Assembly (NCBI RefSeq): GCF_038502225.1
Contig: NC_091352.1
Coordinates: 20,131,060 to 20,195,059 of the forward strand
Reading direction: 5' to 3'
Source of the DNA: Cherax quadricarinatus
Lineage: Eukaryota > Arthropoda > Malacostraca > Decapoda > Parastacidae
DNA: 64,000 nt
A program made the translations under genes and the position numbers. A model generated the notes under the pieces. It ran no database searches. It was given only the letters and a program-made list of their open reading frames with translations, and was not told where the DNA came from. Positions 45,301 through 57,252 of this stretch are shown piece after piece (positions within the stretch are counted from its first letter, which is position 1; each line of letters begins with the position of its first letter).

Positions 45301-45926
45301 ATACCCAAGAGTTGCACATGTGTCTAATTTATCAGCTCTATACATCACTAGTGAGGCCTCATTTGGATTATGCTGCTCAGTTTTGGTCCCCTTACTACAG
45401 GATGGACATAGACTCATTAGAGAACATACAGAGAAGAATGACTAAAATGATTTACTGTGTAAGGAACCTCCCGTATGAAGATAGACTTAAAGCCTTAAAT
45501 CTCCACTCTCTGGAGAGGCGTAGAATGAGGGGAGATATCATTGAAGTGTATAAGTGGATGACGGGCATAAACAAGGGAGACATTAATAAAGTACTGAGGG
45601 TGTCGAACCAGGTAAGAACCAGGAATAATGGATTTAAGTTGGATAAATTTAGATTTAGAAAGGACATAGGTAAGTACTGGTTTTCTAACAGAGTTGTAGA
45701 AGCGTGGAACAGTCTTCCCAGTGGGCTGATAGAGGTTAGGACCTTGGGTAGCTTTAAGAAGAGACTGGACAAATATATGAGTGGGAGGGGCTGGGTTTGA
45801 TTGGTGTCAATGGGTACGGGAGTTATTTCTTGAGTAGCTTTAGGTAGATGTCGTTTTGATAAGGACCTGCCTCGTATGGGCCAGTAGGCCTTCTGCAGTG
45901 TTCCTACATTCTTATGTTCTTATGTT

Positions 45927-46180
45927 AAGAAACAGAAAGGACATACTAAGAATGTGCAAGATATTCCGAGGACCTGATTTACCAAGGACAGATTATTTGA
46001 AAGGATGGGATCTGTAACAGGTGGCAGATAAATCACTGGGTTGTTATTATGGTCAGGAAGGCTAATGAATCACATGAAGTGGCAGAAGTGAACACCATAC
46101 ACAGTTTTAAGAACAGATATGGGTTGCGTCCCTGAGTATAAAATTAGTACATGTGAAACGTTCAAAAACTTTCATTTATA
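45927..46180 (+). pseudogene. decayed LINE A-like remnant, right of LINE B
   Basis: Reads RKDILRMCKIFRGPDLPRTD and later NTIHSFKNRYG, corresponding to the DMITTYKILRGIDKVDRDRM and TIHSFKKRYD regions of LINE A. Continues the copy started at about 44000. Confidence 0.55.
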
Positions 46181-46959
46181 TACATTACGCTCGCCAGGAG
46201 TCTTATCAATCCAATACAGGGTTAGGAAAAATAGATATATTTAACAGAAGAGAAGTATAGTGCAGGCAGGGAGTACCTACTTTCTTAACGTTGCACATAT
46301 GTCCATTTTATGTGTGTATTCACAGGGCCCATGAGGCAGGGAACGTCAGAAGTCAGTTAATATCTTGAGGTTCAGAAGAGGAGCCACTAGCAGCGACTTG
46401 GGCAGGGCGGAGGGATGGACTGAATGCGTCTTCTTAATTTATCGACCGCACAAGGATGACTAAGGTCGTAAATCACCTGTACCTCACGAAGCAAGAATAC
46501 TTTAATCACTGTTTTAAAGGATAAAATCGACGAATGGTACAGTGTAGATGTCCTCTGAGCATGAATAAAATATTCATGTGCCTGCTCATGCTCTTTATAT
46601 ATACGAGAGACATACACCTCAGTGTATATAAACTAATATATACACTTGTCAGTGCATATACCTTGAATCTTACACGTTTCGTATAGATACATTGAGAGAC
46701 ATATATCCCTCCGTGCACATACCCTGGAGTCTTCCCAATCTGTTAGAAAGCATTCGTCACTACCTCGCCTACATACTGAAAGGTCAAACCGAGGCCACAA
46801 GAAGAGTGTTTAAATTAAAACCAATGAAGCATCTGTCAAAACATTCATAACTAGGGGAAATATCCCATAGATCAGTACTGCTACACAATAATTCAATTAA
46901 AAGAAAATGTAAAGAACGAATAAAAGAAAGCAGAGTCCTACATGTCCCTGTTTGCTGAT
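46181..46959. other. no recognisable feature
   Basis: No recognised coding sequence or repeat. Confidence 0.5.
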
Positions 46960-47560
46960 GATGAAAAGGGAAAGAGGATACGAACAAAGGAGCGGGAAGG
47001 GTCCAATAAATTGCTGTAACCCCACTAAGGAAGATAAATAAAGGGAGATTGCGAGAATCGACCGAGAACATCTTTCACTGCATCACAATAGAAGAAAGCA
47101 GCTATAGGAACATGTAACATTGCCAGCAAATACACGATTGGCAAATATATTAAATCTAAACATGAAATTCAAGTCGATGTATGTCCAATAAATTCTCAAG
47201 TGGACAGCAAGGTCCTGGCTCCCGCACCTAGTCATGCGCACGAAGAAACTTGAGAATATCTGTATATTTGCACCAGGCAACTCTCAAGGTAAGGGAGATG
47301 AACTGTGAGGTGAAGTTGAGGAAGCTGAACCTCACGGCGAAAGAACAAAGGGTCAGGGGGAAAGACTGGATCACAGTGGAAGTTGATCAGGGGTATTCAC
47401 ACTGAAGACAAAGACCACTGTTTGATTTGAGAGCTCCTAGAAGAGATCAAAGGTGTTAACTCAGCACTACGACGTTAGAAAATATTAATTGTGAAAGTTG
47501 TAAATAAATGGAAGGTGTTAGATAAGGAAATTTTAAAAGCTGACTCCATCTCTGAATTCA
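46960..47560 (+). pseudogene. strongly decayed LINE A-like fragment
   Basis: Fragments such as ATLKVREMNCEVKLRKLNL and AKEQRVRGKDWITVEVDQG align with ATRLVPELRGMSYEERLREL and LEDRRVRGDMITTYKILRG. Frames broken; boundaries approximate. Confidence 0.45.
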
Positions 47561-49084
47561 TGAGCACCTTGTCCCTTGTATCTTGTCCCAAGGTTCGTAG
47601 GTTCGAGTCTCCTTCGACCAGAGATTAGTGTTAGTAGATAGGATAAAAAATGAAAGGCAAACAAGCCAATACCCAAATGAATTAAATATTAGGAGGCTGG
47701 TCAAAAGCTGGAGCTTTGATCCCACAAGCACAACCATGCAAACTATGCATGGTAAACACACACACAAACACACACCTAGAGAGATAGAGATGAGAGACTA
47801 AATAAGAACAAAAAATTTAAAATCTTTTTAAATTTTAACAAACTTAGCAAAGCTGCTAATTAAGAAAGTTTCTTGTCTTCTGTTTCCCGGGTAAACTTGG
47901 CCCTTTCAAGTTAATTATAAACCACAGAGTTTAGCACTTCCTGGAAAACAGCCGAGACACCCACTTGTTCCTCTTGCTCCAGGAGGAGCTGATGTTAATT
48001 ACTGATACATGTATGGAGATTATTTGTGGATGTAAATTATTTGCGGATGTAAATTATTTGTGGATGTAAATTATTTGCTATGTAATGATCTGTTTTCCGA
48101 TGCTGACGTAAAAATCCAGTGGACACAGTCTAGGGCAACTGAGCTCTCACAATCGTCTTTCATAAGAAACAAACCATATGAAAGAAAAGCTTAAAATATC
48201 TGACCAGTTTTTACTTAAAATATACGAATATAAGGAATTTCCTCACTTAAACATTTAAGATGATCAGATCTGAAATATTAAAACACCAAGAGCGATCTGA
48301 AGTGCAAAGCGAGTCGATATCCGAAAATATATGAGAGAAACTTAAAGGCAGAAAGGTTGAACGCAGATGTGGGAAAACGTATTTTTGCAGGTTTAGTTAT
48401 TTAGGGGACGAAATGTCTAGTGAGGCTGGAAGTTCAGAAATAAAAGTATTTACGATCCTACTGGACGAGTTCTTGACAAATGTCATTTAATCACATTAAG
48501 TGCAGGGGTTGTTTGTGTCAAGGGAATCGTGATGTTAGTTTAGGAGCAACTTTAGTAGTAAGTGTGGTGGTGGTGGTGGTGGTGGTGGTGACTGTTGTTG
48601 TAGTTCTAGCCATTGGGATGAAATTCTACTTGTAAAAATAAGAGAAGAGCAGAAGGCTTATTAGGCTGAGATATCACCTCACATACGGGTGTAATATCGA
48701 ACGTGAGGTTATACCTCAGTTCCTATTCTATTATTTCCTCCCTCAATGCATACACACACTAGGGAGCAACGTGTGGCCGTTCACCGACTACGACTTACGC
48801 TCATAACGTCGGCGCATATCGTCGAGCAACGAAGGGAGCTGTGTGCCAAATAAGCAGATAGTTGAATTACCACTTGTACACTAACTGCTGGACTGTCCTG
48901 ACACGACGCCCGTACGCAACCACCTCCTCCCACAACACTCTCGGTCAGACACGGGAGGACAGGGCAGCACACCTTGTGTATCTTGCAGTCAAGAACCTGA
49001 GGATGTTGCTGCCGATCATCGCCTGCCACCCGGCGCCCTTATAAAAGCGTGATGACACTTTCTCTAGAGGGAACCACTGCCGGG
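47561..49084. other. no gene; two short repeats
   Basis: About four copies of TTATTTGTGGATGTAAA (17 bp) at 48015-48085 and (GGT)n at about 48566-48592. Frames at 48781-49044 show no recognised domain. Confidence 0.5.
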
Positions 49085-49375
49085 TCACCACATGCGCTTA
49101 ACAATTCGCAAACAGGCGAAATTATTTACAAATATTGTCTCTATGTCCACAGCAGGACTCGAACCTGCAAACTCTGTATCAGAATCCACAGTACTTTACC
49201 ACGGAGCCAGTCCACCAGATAAGTATGGGCGCTTAGCCGAAGCTAAGCGATGTTTCCTATACCCCCGGGCACCAAGCTCGTGGATTCTGATACAGAGTGT
49301 GTAGGTTCGAGTCCTGCTGTGCACGTAGAGACAATGTAAATAATTTCGTCTGTTTGCGAATTGTTAAGCATTTCA
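49085..49375. mobile_element. tRNA-like foldback element 3
   Basis: Inverted arms about 49093-49186 and 49272-49373 (TTAACAATTCGCAAACAG versus CTGTTTGCGAATTGTTAA). The left arm holds a reverse tRNA-like body (box B GGTTCGAGTCC on the reverse strand; acceptor-like TGGCTCCGTGG). The right arm holds only the forward 3' half. A hairpin CTTAGCCGAAGCTAAG lies between. Confidence 0.65.
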
Positions 49376-49498
49376 AATCTCTTTCGTTGCTCACTGCATG
49401 TGGCAAGATTTGATGAAATAACTTTGAAAACGAGCCTGGTGCTCGGGGGTATGGGCAAACATCGCTTAGTATGGCTAAGCGCCCATACTTATCTGGTG

Positions 49499-49566
49499 GT
49501 CTGGCTCCGTGGTAAAGTACTGTGGACTTTGATAATGAGTTAACAGGTTCGAGTCCTACTATGTAA
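49499..49566 (+). mobile_element. isolated tRNA-like SINE head
   Basis: Forward TGGCTCCGTGG then GGTTCGAGTCC, same family as the foldback to its left. Not called as a tRNA gene because the cloverleaf is degraded and the family is repeated. Confidence 0.55.
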
Positions 49567-49578
49567 GTAGAGATAATG

Positions 49579-50154
<576 letters not shown>

Positions 50155-50157
<3 letters not shown>

Positions 50158-50505
50158 CTGGTCAATTAGCAAGAACTCATTTAAAATTAACTCCTTACTA
50201 AAATTTTCTCTTATACGTTTAAAGATATACATTTATAATTAATCTTTATGTAAAAATTTATAATTTTGCACCAAAAGAATCTTAGAAAACTTACCTGACC
50301 TTATTATATAACAAGCGCAATTTATTTTAGCCTAATCCAACTAAATATATTTTAGATACGTTTACAATAATTTAATACTAAACAAACACCGTGAAATATA
50401 TATTTTTTCGTTAGGTTCAGGATGATTTTTGCGAAATTATTGCATACACAAATTTTAGCTTGTTTTATATGACAAGATGAGCGTTGCTATTTAAGCCAAG
50501 ATCGG
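50155..50505 (+). mobile_element. TA-associated MITE, copy 5, both ends lost
   Basis: Forward copy between two (TA)n tracts (50094-50154 and 50509-50596). It starts inside the element at GACTGGTCAATTAGC and stops at CAAGATCGG, so both terminal repeats have been replaced by TA repeat. Confidence 0.85.
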
Positions 50506-50596
<91 letters not shown>

Positions 50597-50599
<3 letters not shown>

Positions 50600-50983
50600 G
50601 TGCCGAATAGGCAGAACTTGCTATCTTGGCTTAAACAGCAACGCTTATCTTGCCATATAGGACAAGTGAAAATTGTGTATGCAATAATTTCGCCAAAATC
50701 ATTCTGAACCTAACGAAAAAAATATATTTCACTGTGTTTGTTTAGTATTAAATTATTGTAAGCAAATCTAAAATATATTTAGTTGGGTTAGGCTAAAATA
50801 AATTGCGCTTGTTATAATAAGGTTAGGTAAGTTTTCTAAGTTTCTTTTGGTGCAAAATCATAATTTTTTACATCAACATTAATGAAAAAAATATATCTTT
50901 AAACGTACAAGAGAAAATTTTAGAAAAGACTTAATTTTAAATGAGTTCTTGCTAATTGACCAGTTTTACATATTCGGCACGAC
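50597..50983 (-). mobile_element. TA-associated MITE, copy 6
   Basis: Complete copy with perfect 13-bp ends, nearly identical to copy 4, followed by a short TA/CA repeat (50984-51013). Confidence 0.9.
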
Positions 50984-51190
50984 ATATATATATACACACA
51001 CACGCACACACACACTGTACATTCTCTCTCAACATCATCCCTGTATTCGCCAAGAGAAACTCAGCCTCCATCAATAATGATTCTTTCTCCAACAACAATA
51101 CTTCATCGACCAGACGTGACTGAAAATTGTGAGCTTCCGCAACACTTCCTTCCGTCCTGTGTCTGCGAGGACTACCCGTCTTGACTCACT

Positions 51191-51640
51191 ATTGTTCCAG
51201 CAGTGTTCCACAACTGTTCCAATAATATTTTAGTATTGTTCCAGTAGTGTTTCTGTATTGTTCCAGAAGTGCATCACTAATGTTTCAGTATTGTCACTAG
51301 TTTCAGAACTTCCGGCCTTGTTTCAGTATTGTTCCAGCAGTGTTCCACAACTGTTCCAATAATATTTTAGTATTGTTCCAGTAGTGTTTCTGTATTGTTC
51401 CAGAAGTGCATCACTAATGTTTCAGTATTGTCACTAGTTTCAGAACTTCCGGCCTTGTTTCAGTATTGTTCCAGCAGTGTTCCAGAACTGTTCTTGTAGT
51501 GTTCCATCACTGTTTCAGTATTTTCCAATAATTTGCCAGTATTGTTCCAATAGTTTTTCAATACTGTTCCAGAGTTTCAGTAGTTCTAGAGGTGTTTCAG
51601 TAATTGTTCCAGGAGAATTACACCAGTATTCGAGTTCTGC
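51191..51640. repeat. 137-bp tandem duplication in a TTGTTCCAG minisatellite
   Basis: Two copies of a 137-bp unit (starting 51191 and 51328; a third starts at 51465 and diverges), each built from shorter ATTGTTCCAGTAGTGTTTC-like units. Confidence 0.85.
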
Positions 51641-52461
51641 TACAGTAATGTTATATCAGTATAACAGTAGTGTTACAGTAATGTTACACTGATGTCACAG
51701 TAGTGTTACAGTTGTTATCTTTACAAGTGCTATCCTTCAAGAATTTGGGACAGTGGAACACTGACATGTTGTGCCTCACATAATCTTGAGATAACACAGA
51801 CTTTTGTTCCTTCTTCGTTGGCTGAGTGGTAGAAAGTTACTCAGGTTCATATGAAACTAGTCTGGAGAGAAAGGTCAGCTTGTATTCTTGTAGCTACGCT
51901 GTCTCCACCCCGAACTCACTGATTGACACTGGCTTATCCTTGAGGATCTTGCTAGTCCTTTTCCACACGAGCCAGCAGCTGCTGATACAGAGGTCATGAA
52001 CATAGCTCTAGTTAGCATACCAGTCTCTTCACCTCCTGTGTGTAAAGGGAAGCAAGAAGCAGAACAAACACAGCTGAATGACTTTGAATTATATTTTCCT
52101 TCACCAAGTGCGATTATAAGTATTTACATGTACACTATATACAGATGGAAATGTATATGTACAACACGGTAAATCAAGAGGAGAAGACACAGCCTGGAGA
52201 CAGAATGGACAACCGTGTTCAACCAGCAGGGTGAAAATGACAAGGGTGAGAATGTAAGCGGTATCCACGTCACCTTCACAATTGCCAGATTCACAGTATG
52301 ATTGGCTGAACCTAGATACTGATCTGACGATGGAGCCCCATCGTCCGACCCTTAGCATCTGGTTCGCTGGTTGGGGAGGCCTTTTGTGTGTGTGTGTTCA
52401 CGTGCTCAGAATAAAGGGTACATACTCTGCATGCAACAGTGTATTCAGCAAACCCCGGACA
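51641..52461. other. no recognisable feature
   Basis: No coding frame of note. The reverse frame at 52101-52358 is unrecognised. Confidence 0.45.
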
Positions 52462-52505
52462 AGTTGAAGATTAAGACACATGTGCAACAGTTGCGCATCT
52501 TTATG
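52462..52505 (-). mobile_element. 3'-end fragment of an H1-type hammerhead element
   Basis: ATTAAGACACATGTGCAACAG and GCGCATCTTTATGTTAC correspond to AATTAGACACATGTGCAAC and GGGTATCTTTATTGAGG of H1. The hammerhead half is absent. Confidence 0.5.
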
Positions 52506-52529
52506 TTACACATTGGTTTTAATCTTTAC

Positions 52530-53195
52530 AACACAAAGGTATTAACATAGAAGTGTCAGCACACGTGTGTGCCAGTACAACACACGTGTCAACGCAACAC
52601 ACTGGTGTCAAAGCAGATGTCAACACAATGTCCAGGTATTATCATCACATACTAGTATCAACACAGGTGTCAAATTAATACACTGGTAATAAGCTGTGAT
52701 AACACAGATGTCAGCACAACACAGGTGTCAACACACAGGCGTCAACAGTGTGCAGAGGAAGTAACACACAAGTGTCAACACAGATACCAACACAACATTC
52801 AAGTGTCAAAACACAGGTGTCATCATAGCACAGTTGTCACCATAACACAGGTGTCAACATAACACAGGTGTCAGCATAACACAGGTGTCAACATAATAAA
52901 CAGGTGTCAACGTAATATACAGGTATTAATGCAACAAATGTATCAATACATAACAAAGATGTTAACACAGAGGTGTCAAAATACAGGTGTCAACACAATA
53001 TAGGTTTAAACATATCACATAGCTGCCAACCGGTGTCAACACAGGTTCCAACACATTATCAACACAGGTGTCACCATAAAGGTTTCAACGCACTGGTTCC
53101 AACACTAGTGTCAACACACTGGTGTCAACGCACTCGTGTCAACACACTGGTATTAACACACAGGTGTCAACACAGGTGTCAACACCTGTGACTCT
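52530..53195. repeat. irregular CAGGTGTCAACA minisatellite
   Basis: Roughly 17-bp units (ATAACACAGGTGTCAAC), regular at 52830-52920 and loose elsewhere. Confidence 0.85.
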
Positions 53196-53199
53196 CACA

Positions 53200-53645
53200 G
53201 TCAAGAAGAGTGTTCCATCAAGGACACTTTTCTGACGTCACTTGCCATGGCAGGAATTACCATAACAATGGGGAGAAAATTTCCCAGCAGTTAATGCTGA
53301 ATACAGATCTTTGTTAGTCGCCTCGTGGAGGAGACAGCCAGAAGAAATTCCCTCACGCCCTAAGGGAAGAAAGTTCTTTTTTACTTATTTTTAAGTTTAT
53401 TCGAGAAAGTTGGTTATGTTCCCACGTCATACAGAGAAGAGTATAATTGTTTTCTTGGGAATATACGGGAAGCTGTTGATTCATTAAGCGACTGATCTAA
53501 ATGCGTTTTCTCTCAATGTACCGAGCTCCTCCGGGTTTTATTTATAAGTTCTCTCTTTTGATAAAAGATGGGCTGAGCATTTGTTTGGATTATTGTGCTG
53601 TTTCAGGCTAGGTTAGGTTAGCGCGAGATTTTATGCTGAAGGTTA
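53200..53645. other. no recognisable feature
   Basis: A short GGTTAGGTTAG lies just before the LINE A copy. Confidence 0.5.
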
Positions 53646-53647
53646 TA

Positions 53648-54617
53648 AGTTCTAGGACCCGTGCTGTTTTTGATATATGTGAACGACATGATGGAAGGAA
53701 TAGACTCTGAAGTGTCCCTATTCGCAGATGATGTGAAGTTGATGAGAAGAATTAAATCGGATGAGGATGAGGCAGGACTGCAAAGAGACCTGGACAGGCT
53801 GGACATGTGGTCCAGTAAGTGGCTTCTCGAATTCAATCCTGCCAAATGCAAAGTCATGAAGATTGGGGAGGGGCAAAGAAGACCGCAGACAGAGTATAGG
53901 CTAGGTGGACAAAGACTACAGACCTCACTCAGGGAGAAAGACCTCGGGGTGACCATAACACCGAGCACGTCACCGGAGGCACACATCAACCAAATAACTG
54001 CTGCAGCATGCGGGCGCCTGGCAAACCTGAGAATAGCGTTCCGATACCTTAATAAGGAATCGTTCAAGACACTGTACGCTGTGTATGTTAGGCCCATACT
54101 GGAGTATGCAGCACCAGTCTGGAACCCACACCTGGTCAAGCACGTCAAGAAGTTAGAGAAAGTACAAAGGTTTGCAACAAGGCTAGTCCCAGAGCTCAGG
54201 GGAATGTCGTACGAGGAAAGGTTGAGGGAACTCGAACTGACGACACTGGAGGACAGAAGGGTCAGGGGAGACATGATAACGACATACAAGATACTGCGGG
54301 GAATAGACAAGGTGGACAGAGATAGGATGTTCCAGAGAGGGGACACAGGAACAAGGGGTCACAACTGGAAGCTGAAGACTCAGATGAGTCACAGGGACGT
54401 TAGGAAGTATTTCTTCAGTCATAGAGTCGTCAGGAAGTGGAATAGCCTAGCAAGTGAAGTAGTGGAGGCAGGAACCATACATAGTTTTAAGAAGAGGTAT
54501 GATAAAGCTCAGGAAGCAGAGAGAGAGGACCTAGTAGCGATCAGTGAAGAGGCGGGGCCAGGAGCTGAGTCTCGACCCCTGCAACCACAATTAGGCGAGT
54601 ACAATTAGGTGAGTACA
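53648..54617 (+). pseudogene. LINE A, best-preserved copy (RT motif C to 3' end)
   Basis: Truncated within the VLGPVLF motif, then 53661-54608 is open: LIYVNDMMEGIDSE, VSLFADDVKLMRR (catalytic Asp pair), KWLLEFNPAKCKVMKIGEG, REKDLGVTITPSTSPEAH, PILEYAAPVWNPHLVKHVKK, QRFATRLVPELRGMSYEERL, MITTYKILRGIDKVDRDRMF, FSHRVVRKWNSLASEVVEAG. Ends in CGACCCCTGCAACCACAATT and tandem TAGGCGAGTACAAT / TAGGTGAGTAC. CR1/Jockey-like RT style. No endonuclease or N-terminal RT in this copy. Confidence 0.85.
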
Positions 54618-54621
54618 CACA

Positions 54622-55080
54622 CAGGATCCATACATAGCTTTAAGAAGAGGTATGATAAAGCTCATGGGAAGAGTGACCAAATAGCGGCCAGTGAAGAGGC
54701 GGTGCTAGGAGCTGTGAATCGACCCCTACAGCCACAACTAGGTAAGTAAAACTAGACGAGTACACATACAGTATAAAATACTGAGAAGAATTGACACCAG
54801 GTAGACAGGGACAATGTTTCAGAAATGGGACACACGAACAAGGGGCCACAACTGGAAGTTGAAAACTTAGATGAGTCACAGTAATGTTAGGAAATATTTC
54901 TTTAGTAACAGAGTTGTCAGGATATGGAAGAATCTGCGAGCGATGTAGTGGAGGCAGGATCCATACATAGCTTTAAGGAGAGGTATGACGAAGCACTTAG
55001 AGCAGTGAGTGAACATAAGAGCAAACACCAAAGAGGACGGGCCAGGAGCTGTGACTTGACCGCTGCAACCACAAATTGGT
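54622..55080 (+). pseudogene. two more LINE A 3' ends in tandem
   Basis: 54622-54770 (IHSFKKRYDKAH region, ending TAGGTAAGTAAAACTAGACG) and 54775-55080 (KILRRIDTR region to CAACCACAAATTGGTGAG). Each starts inside or directly after the tail of the copy before it. Confidence 0.75.
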
Positions 55081-55084
55081 GAGT

Positions 55085-55111
55085 ATACATAAACGCACAA
55101 GCGCGCACACA

Positions 55112-55164
<53 letters not shown>
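55085..55164. repeat. (CA)n microsatellite
   Basis: CA repeat with early interruptions at the 3' side of a LINE A end. Confidence 0.95.
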
Positions 55165-55166
<2 letters not shown>

Positions 55167-55199
55167 TATTGTTATGTTAGAGTTAACATCGTGGCAAAA

Positions 55200-55450
55200 T
55201 TCGTAGGATGATGCCGAAATAATGAGGGTAATGCAAATCGAAATCCATAGAAGTAGGTTGCAGGAGGACTTGGACAGACTTTCAGAGTGACCAAATACCT
55301 TGTTACTGGAGTTTATCCTTCGCAAGAGCAAAGTTATGAAGCTACAGACGGGAGAAAGGAGGCCAAAAATAAATTACAGTTTGTGGGATAATAAAATAAT
55401 ACAGTAAAGAAAAACGCCAAGTAACATCTAATACTCGACGCCTCGTTACT
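55200..55450 (+). pseudogene. decayed LINE A-like fragment (middle RT)
   Basis: RLQEDLDRLSE, LLLEFILRKSKVMKLQTGER and RPKINYSL align with LQRDLDRLDMW, LLEFNPAKCKVMKIGEGQR and RPQTEYRL. Frames broken. Confidence 0.5.
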
Positions 55451-55684
55451 TAACACACACTCAAAGCAGCAAAGACTTAAGAATGGAAGTCAAGAGCCTG
55501 GTGGACACTCCTTCAGACACACTGCAGCTTATATGTGACAACCAGTTCCTGAGTCTGCATCACCTTTATGGAGCAATTACCTGGTAAAATACTAGTTGAA
55601 ATTCGAGCAGGTACGAAGGAGGGAAATGAGCTGTTAAGTAAAAAATTGACAAAGAATGTGGAAATAAAGGAGGAGCAATCACGA

Positions 55685-55905
55685 CAGAATTATGTCCAAC
55701 TCCACTGGAGGCAGTGATATGATGTCCAACTCCACTGGAGGCAGTGATATGATGTCCAACTCCACTGGAGGAAGTGATATGATGTCTCACTGCACTGGAG
55801 GCAGTGGTTGTGATATCTTACTTCACTGGAGACAGTGATATGATGTCCAACTCCACTGGAAGAAGTAGATATCTCTAAATCCACTGAAAGCAGTGAATAT
55901 GATGT
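55685..55905. repeat. 30-bp minisatellite
   Basis: About seven units of GTGATATGATGTCCAACTCC + ACTGGAGGCA. 30 is divisible by three, so reverse frames repeat a decapeptide. Confidence 0.9.
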
Positions 55906-55939
55906 ATTTCAGATAAAACTGTACAAAGGTATGAAAGGT

Positions 55940-56235
55940 ATAAATCAGAGAGCGAAGGAGAGTTATGGGATGGGTTAGCCATTTACTGTAGGTATAATGG
56001 AGGCGAGTAAGTTGACGAAGTGGGTGTATAAATCTGTGGTGGACGGAAGGAATGTTAGGGGTCGTCCAAGGAAGGGTTGCGGAGGAAGTGAAGAGGGTTA
56101 TGAGTGGAGGGGGTTTGACCATTTAGCAGGAACATGAGAGCATGATCAGTTGGAATGAGTGGGATTTGACGTGCTGCTGAAGTGTGAGCAAGAAAGTATT
56201 TACGTAGAGTCAAGGAAACCGATTAGACGGAATTG
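55940..56235 (+). pseudogene. decayed LINE D-like 3' coding end
   Basis: KWVYKSVVDGRNVRGRPRKG followed by a frame loss matches VYQSVVEGRRGRGRPRKGWR of LINE D; the following GFDHLAGT and the 3' UTR are diverged. Confidence 0.55.
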
Positions 56236-56249
56236 AAGGTTGGAGGTGG

Positions 56250-56745
56250 TCTACATGGTGGTTGTTCCGAGGGTCAACTTCCCCGTGTTCCAGTCTTTGA
56301 CCAGGACTCACCGTGGATCAGGGCCTGATCAACCAGGCTGTTACTGCTGGCCGCACGCAGTCCAACATACGAACTACAACCCTGCTGATCGGGCACTTTT
56401 AGGTTGCTGTCCAGTTCCCTCTTGAAGGTAGGTAAGGGTCTTTGGGAAATTCACTTTATGTATAATGGGAGGCTGTTGAACAGTCACGGGCCCCGGACAC
56501 TTACTGTTTTCTCTCTTAGTGTACTCATGATACCTCTGCTTTTCATTGTAGGTATGTTGCACTGTCTGCCTAGCTTTTTGCTTTCGTAAGGTGAGATTTC
56601 TATGTGCAGACTTTCTAGGTACAGATTATGATGTATCTTTCTCGTCAGTGTTCCAGGGAATACAGGTCAAGGGACTTCAAACGTCCTAGTAATTAAGGTT
56701 CTTGACTAAACTAATTCGTGCAGTGGAGATTCTTTATACATTCTC
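56250..56745 (-). mobile_element. LINE family F 3' region, reverse
   Basis: GATCAACCAGGCTGTTACTG and GGCCGCACGCAGTCC are the reverse of the CGGCCGCCAGTAACAGCC...GATCATCAAG region at 28150-28185, and CGGGCCCCGGACACTTACTG lies further upstream in the LINE direction. No intact frame. Confidence 0.6.
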
Positions 56746-57224
56746 TAGATCAGTGATTTCACCCGATAAATACAGTGTTAGCATTCTGAAGGATGTGTGG
56801 GCTGGATGTTGAATGTAGAGTCATTTGAATTGTGAGATCAGTTTCTGGCATGACATCTTTTGACTGAATGATGGAAAAAGGCTCTTTCTTTGGGTCACTA
56901 TTCCTTAGTGGAAAACAGCTGATGTACAAAAAATCACACCATACAAAATGCTAGCGATCATAGCCAGGGTAGACAATGATAGGTTGATCACGAGCAAAGA
57001 AACAAGAACAAGAGGGAATGGAGAAATGATCACCCATGATTAAGCCAATATGCGAGAGCTTAAGAAATGGAACGACTTGAATAAACGATTTATTCTAATA
57101 TGTCGATTTAAAACATTTATATGACCGCTCTATTTTATGCTATATACTAGAAAAATGAGAAGTGAACTAAGAGCTAGAGTTTACTTCCGAAAATTCAAAG
57201 AAAGAAATCATAAAGAGGTGAAAA
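56746..57224. other. no recognisable feature
   Basis: AT-rich, ends in a short CA repeat (57225-57250). Confidence 0.5.
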
Positions 57225-57252
57225 CACACACACACACGCATACACACAAAAA

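Larger units (their letters stand above)
44640..45332 (-). mobile_element. hammerhead foldback element (H1) with 13-bp target duplication
   Basis: 693-bp palindromic insertion flanked by CAGCTCTATACAT (44627-44639 and 45333-45345) inside the LINE B frame. Long arms meet near 44985-45020. The left end carries the tail (reverse of TGTCGGTTCTCTGAACC...ATTCATCT); the right arm stops at GCACATGTGTCTAATTTAT without it. Each arm holds a hammerhead-like motif. No coding capacity. A relative lies at 63346. Confidence 0.9.
44120..45800 (+). pseudogene. LINE B reverse transcriptase, split by element H1
   Basis: First part (to 44639): VTSGVPQGSVLGPLLFIIYI, DLDEGITSDMSKFADDTKIG (FADD catalytic pair), KWQMKFNVDKCKVLALG, ECEKDLGVMVSRNLKPRQQ, ending at ILQLYT. 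Second part (45333-45800): LYTSLVRPHLDYAAQFWSPY, IQRRMTKMIYCVRNLPYEDR, RRMRGDIIEVYKWMTGINKG, WNSLPSGLIEV, stop at 45800. With H1 and one duplication copy removed the frame appears continuous, so only the insertion disrupts it. It lacks the N-terminal RT part and endonuclease. Confidence 0.85.
44115..45926 (+). mobile_element. LINE B (CR1/L2-like) with tandem ATTCTTATG tail
   Basis: 5'-truncated retrotransposon inserted in an older LINE A-like copy whose sequence continues on both sides (…44114 and 45927…). The 3' UTR ends AGTAGGCCTTCTGCAGTGTT followed by TTCTTATGTTCTTATGTT, a short tandem tail typical of CR1-group elements. Interrupted by H1 at 44640-45332. Confidence 0.8.

Noticed and set aside
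48781..49044. Opposing 60- and 82-codon frames as a small gene
   Set aside because: Mutually overlapping frames with no recognised motif; likely chance.
49145..49566. Functional tRNA genes
   Set aside because: Box A and B are present but the cloverleafs are degraded, the units are repeated and inverted, and they are embedded in foldbacks; SINE-derived is more likely.
53606..53620. TTAGG-type telomere repeat
   Set aside because: Only about two units of GGTTAG; no array.
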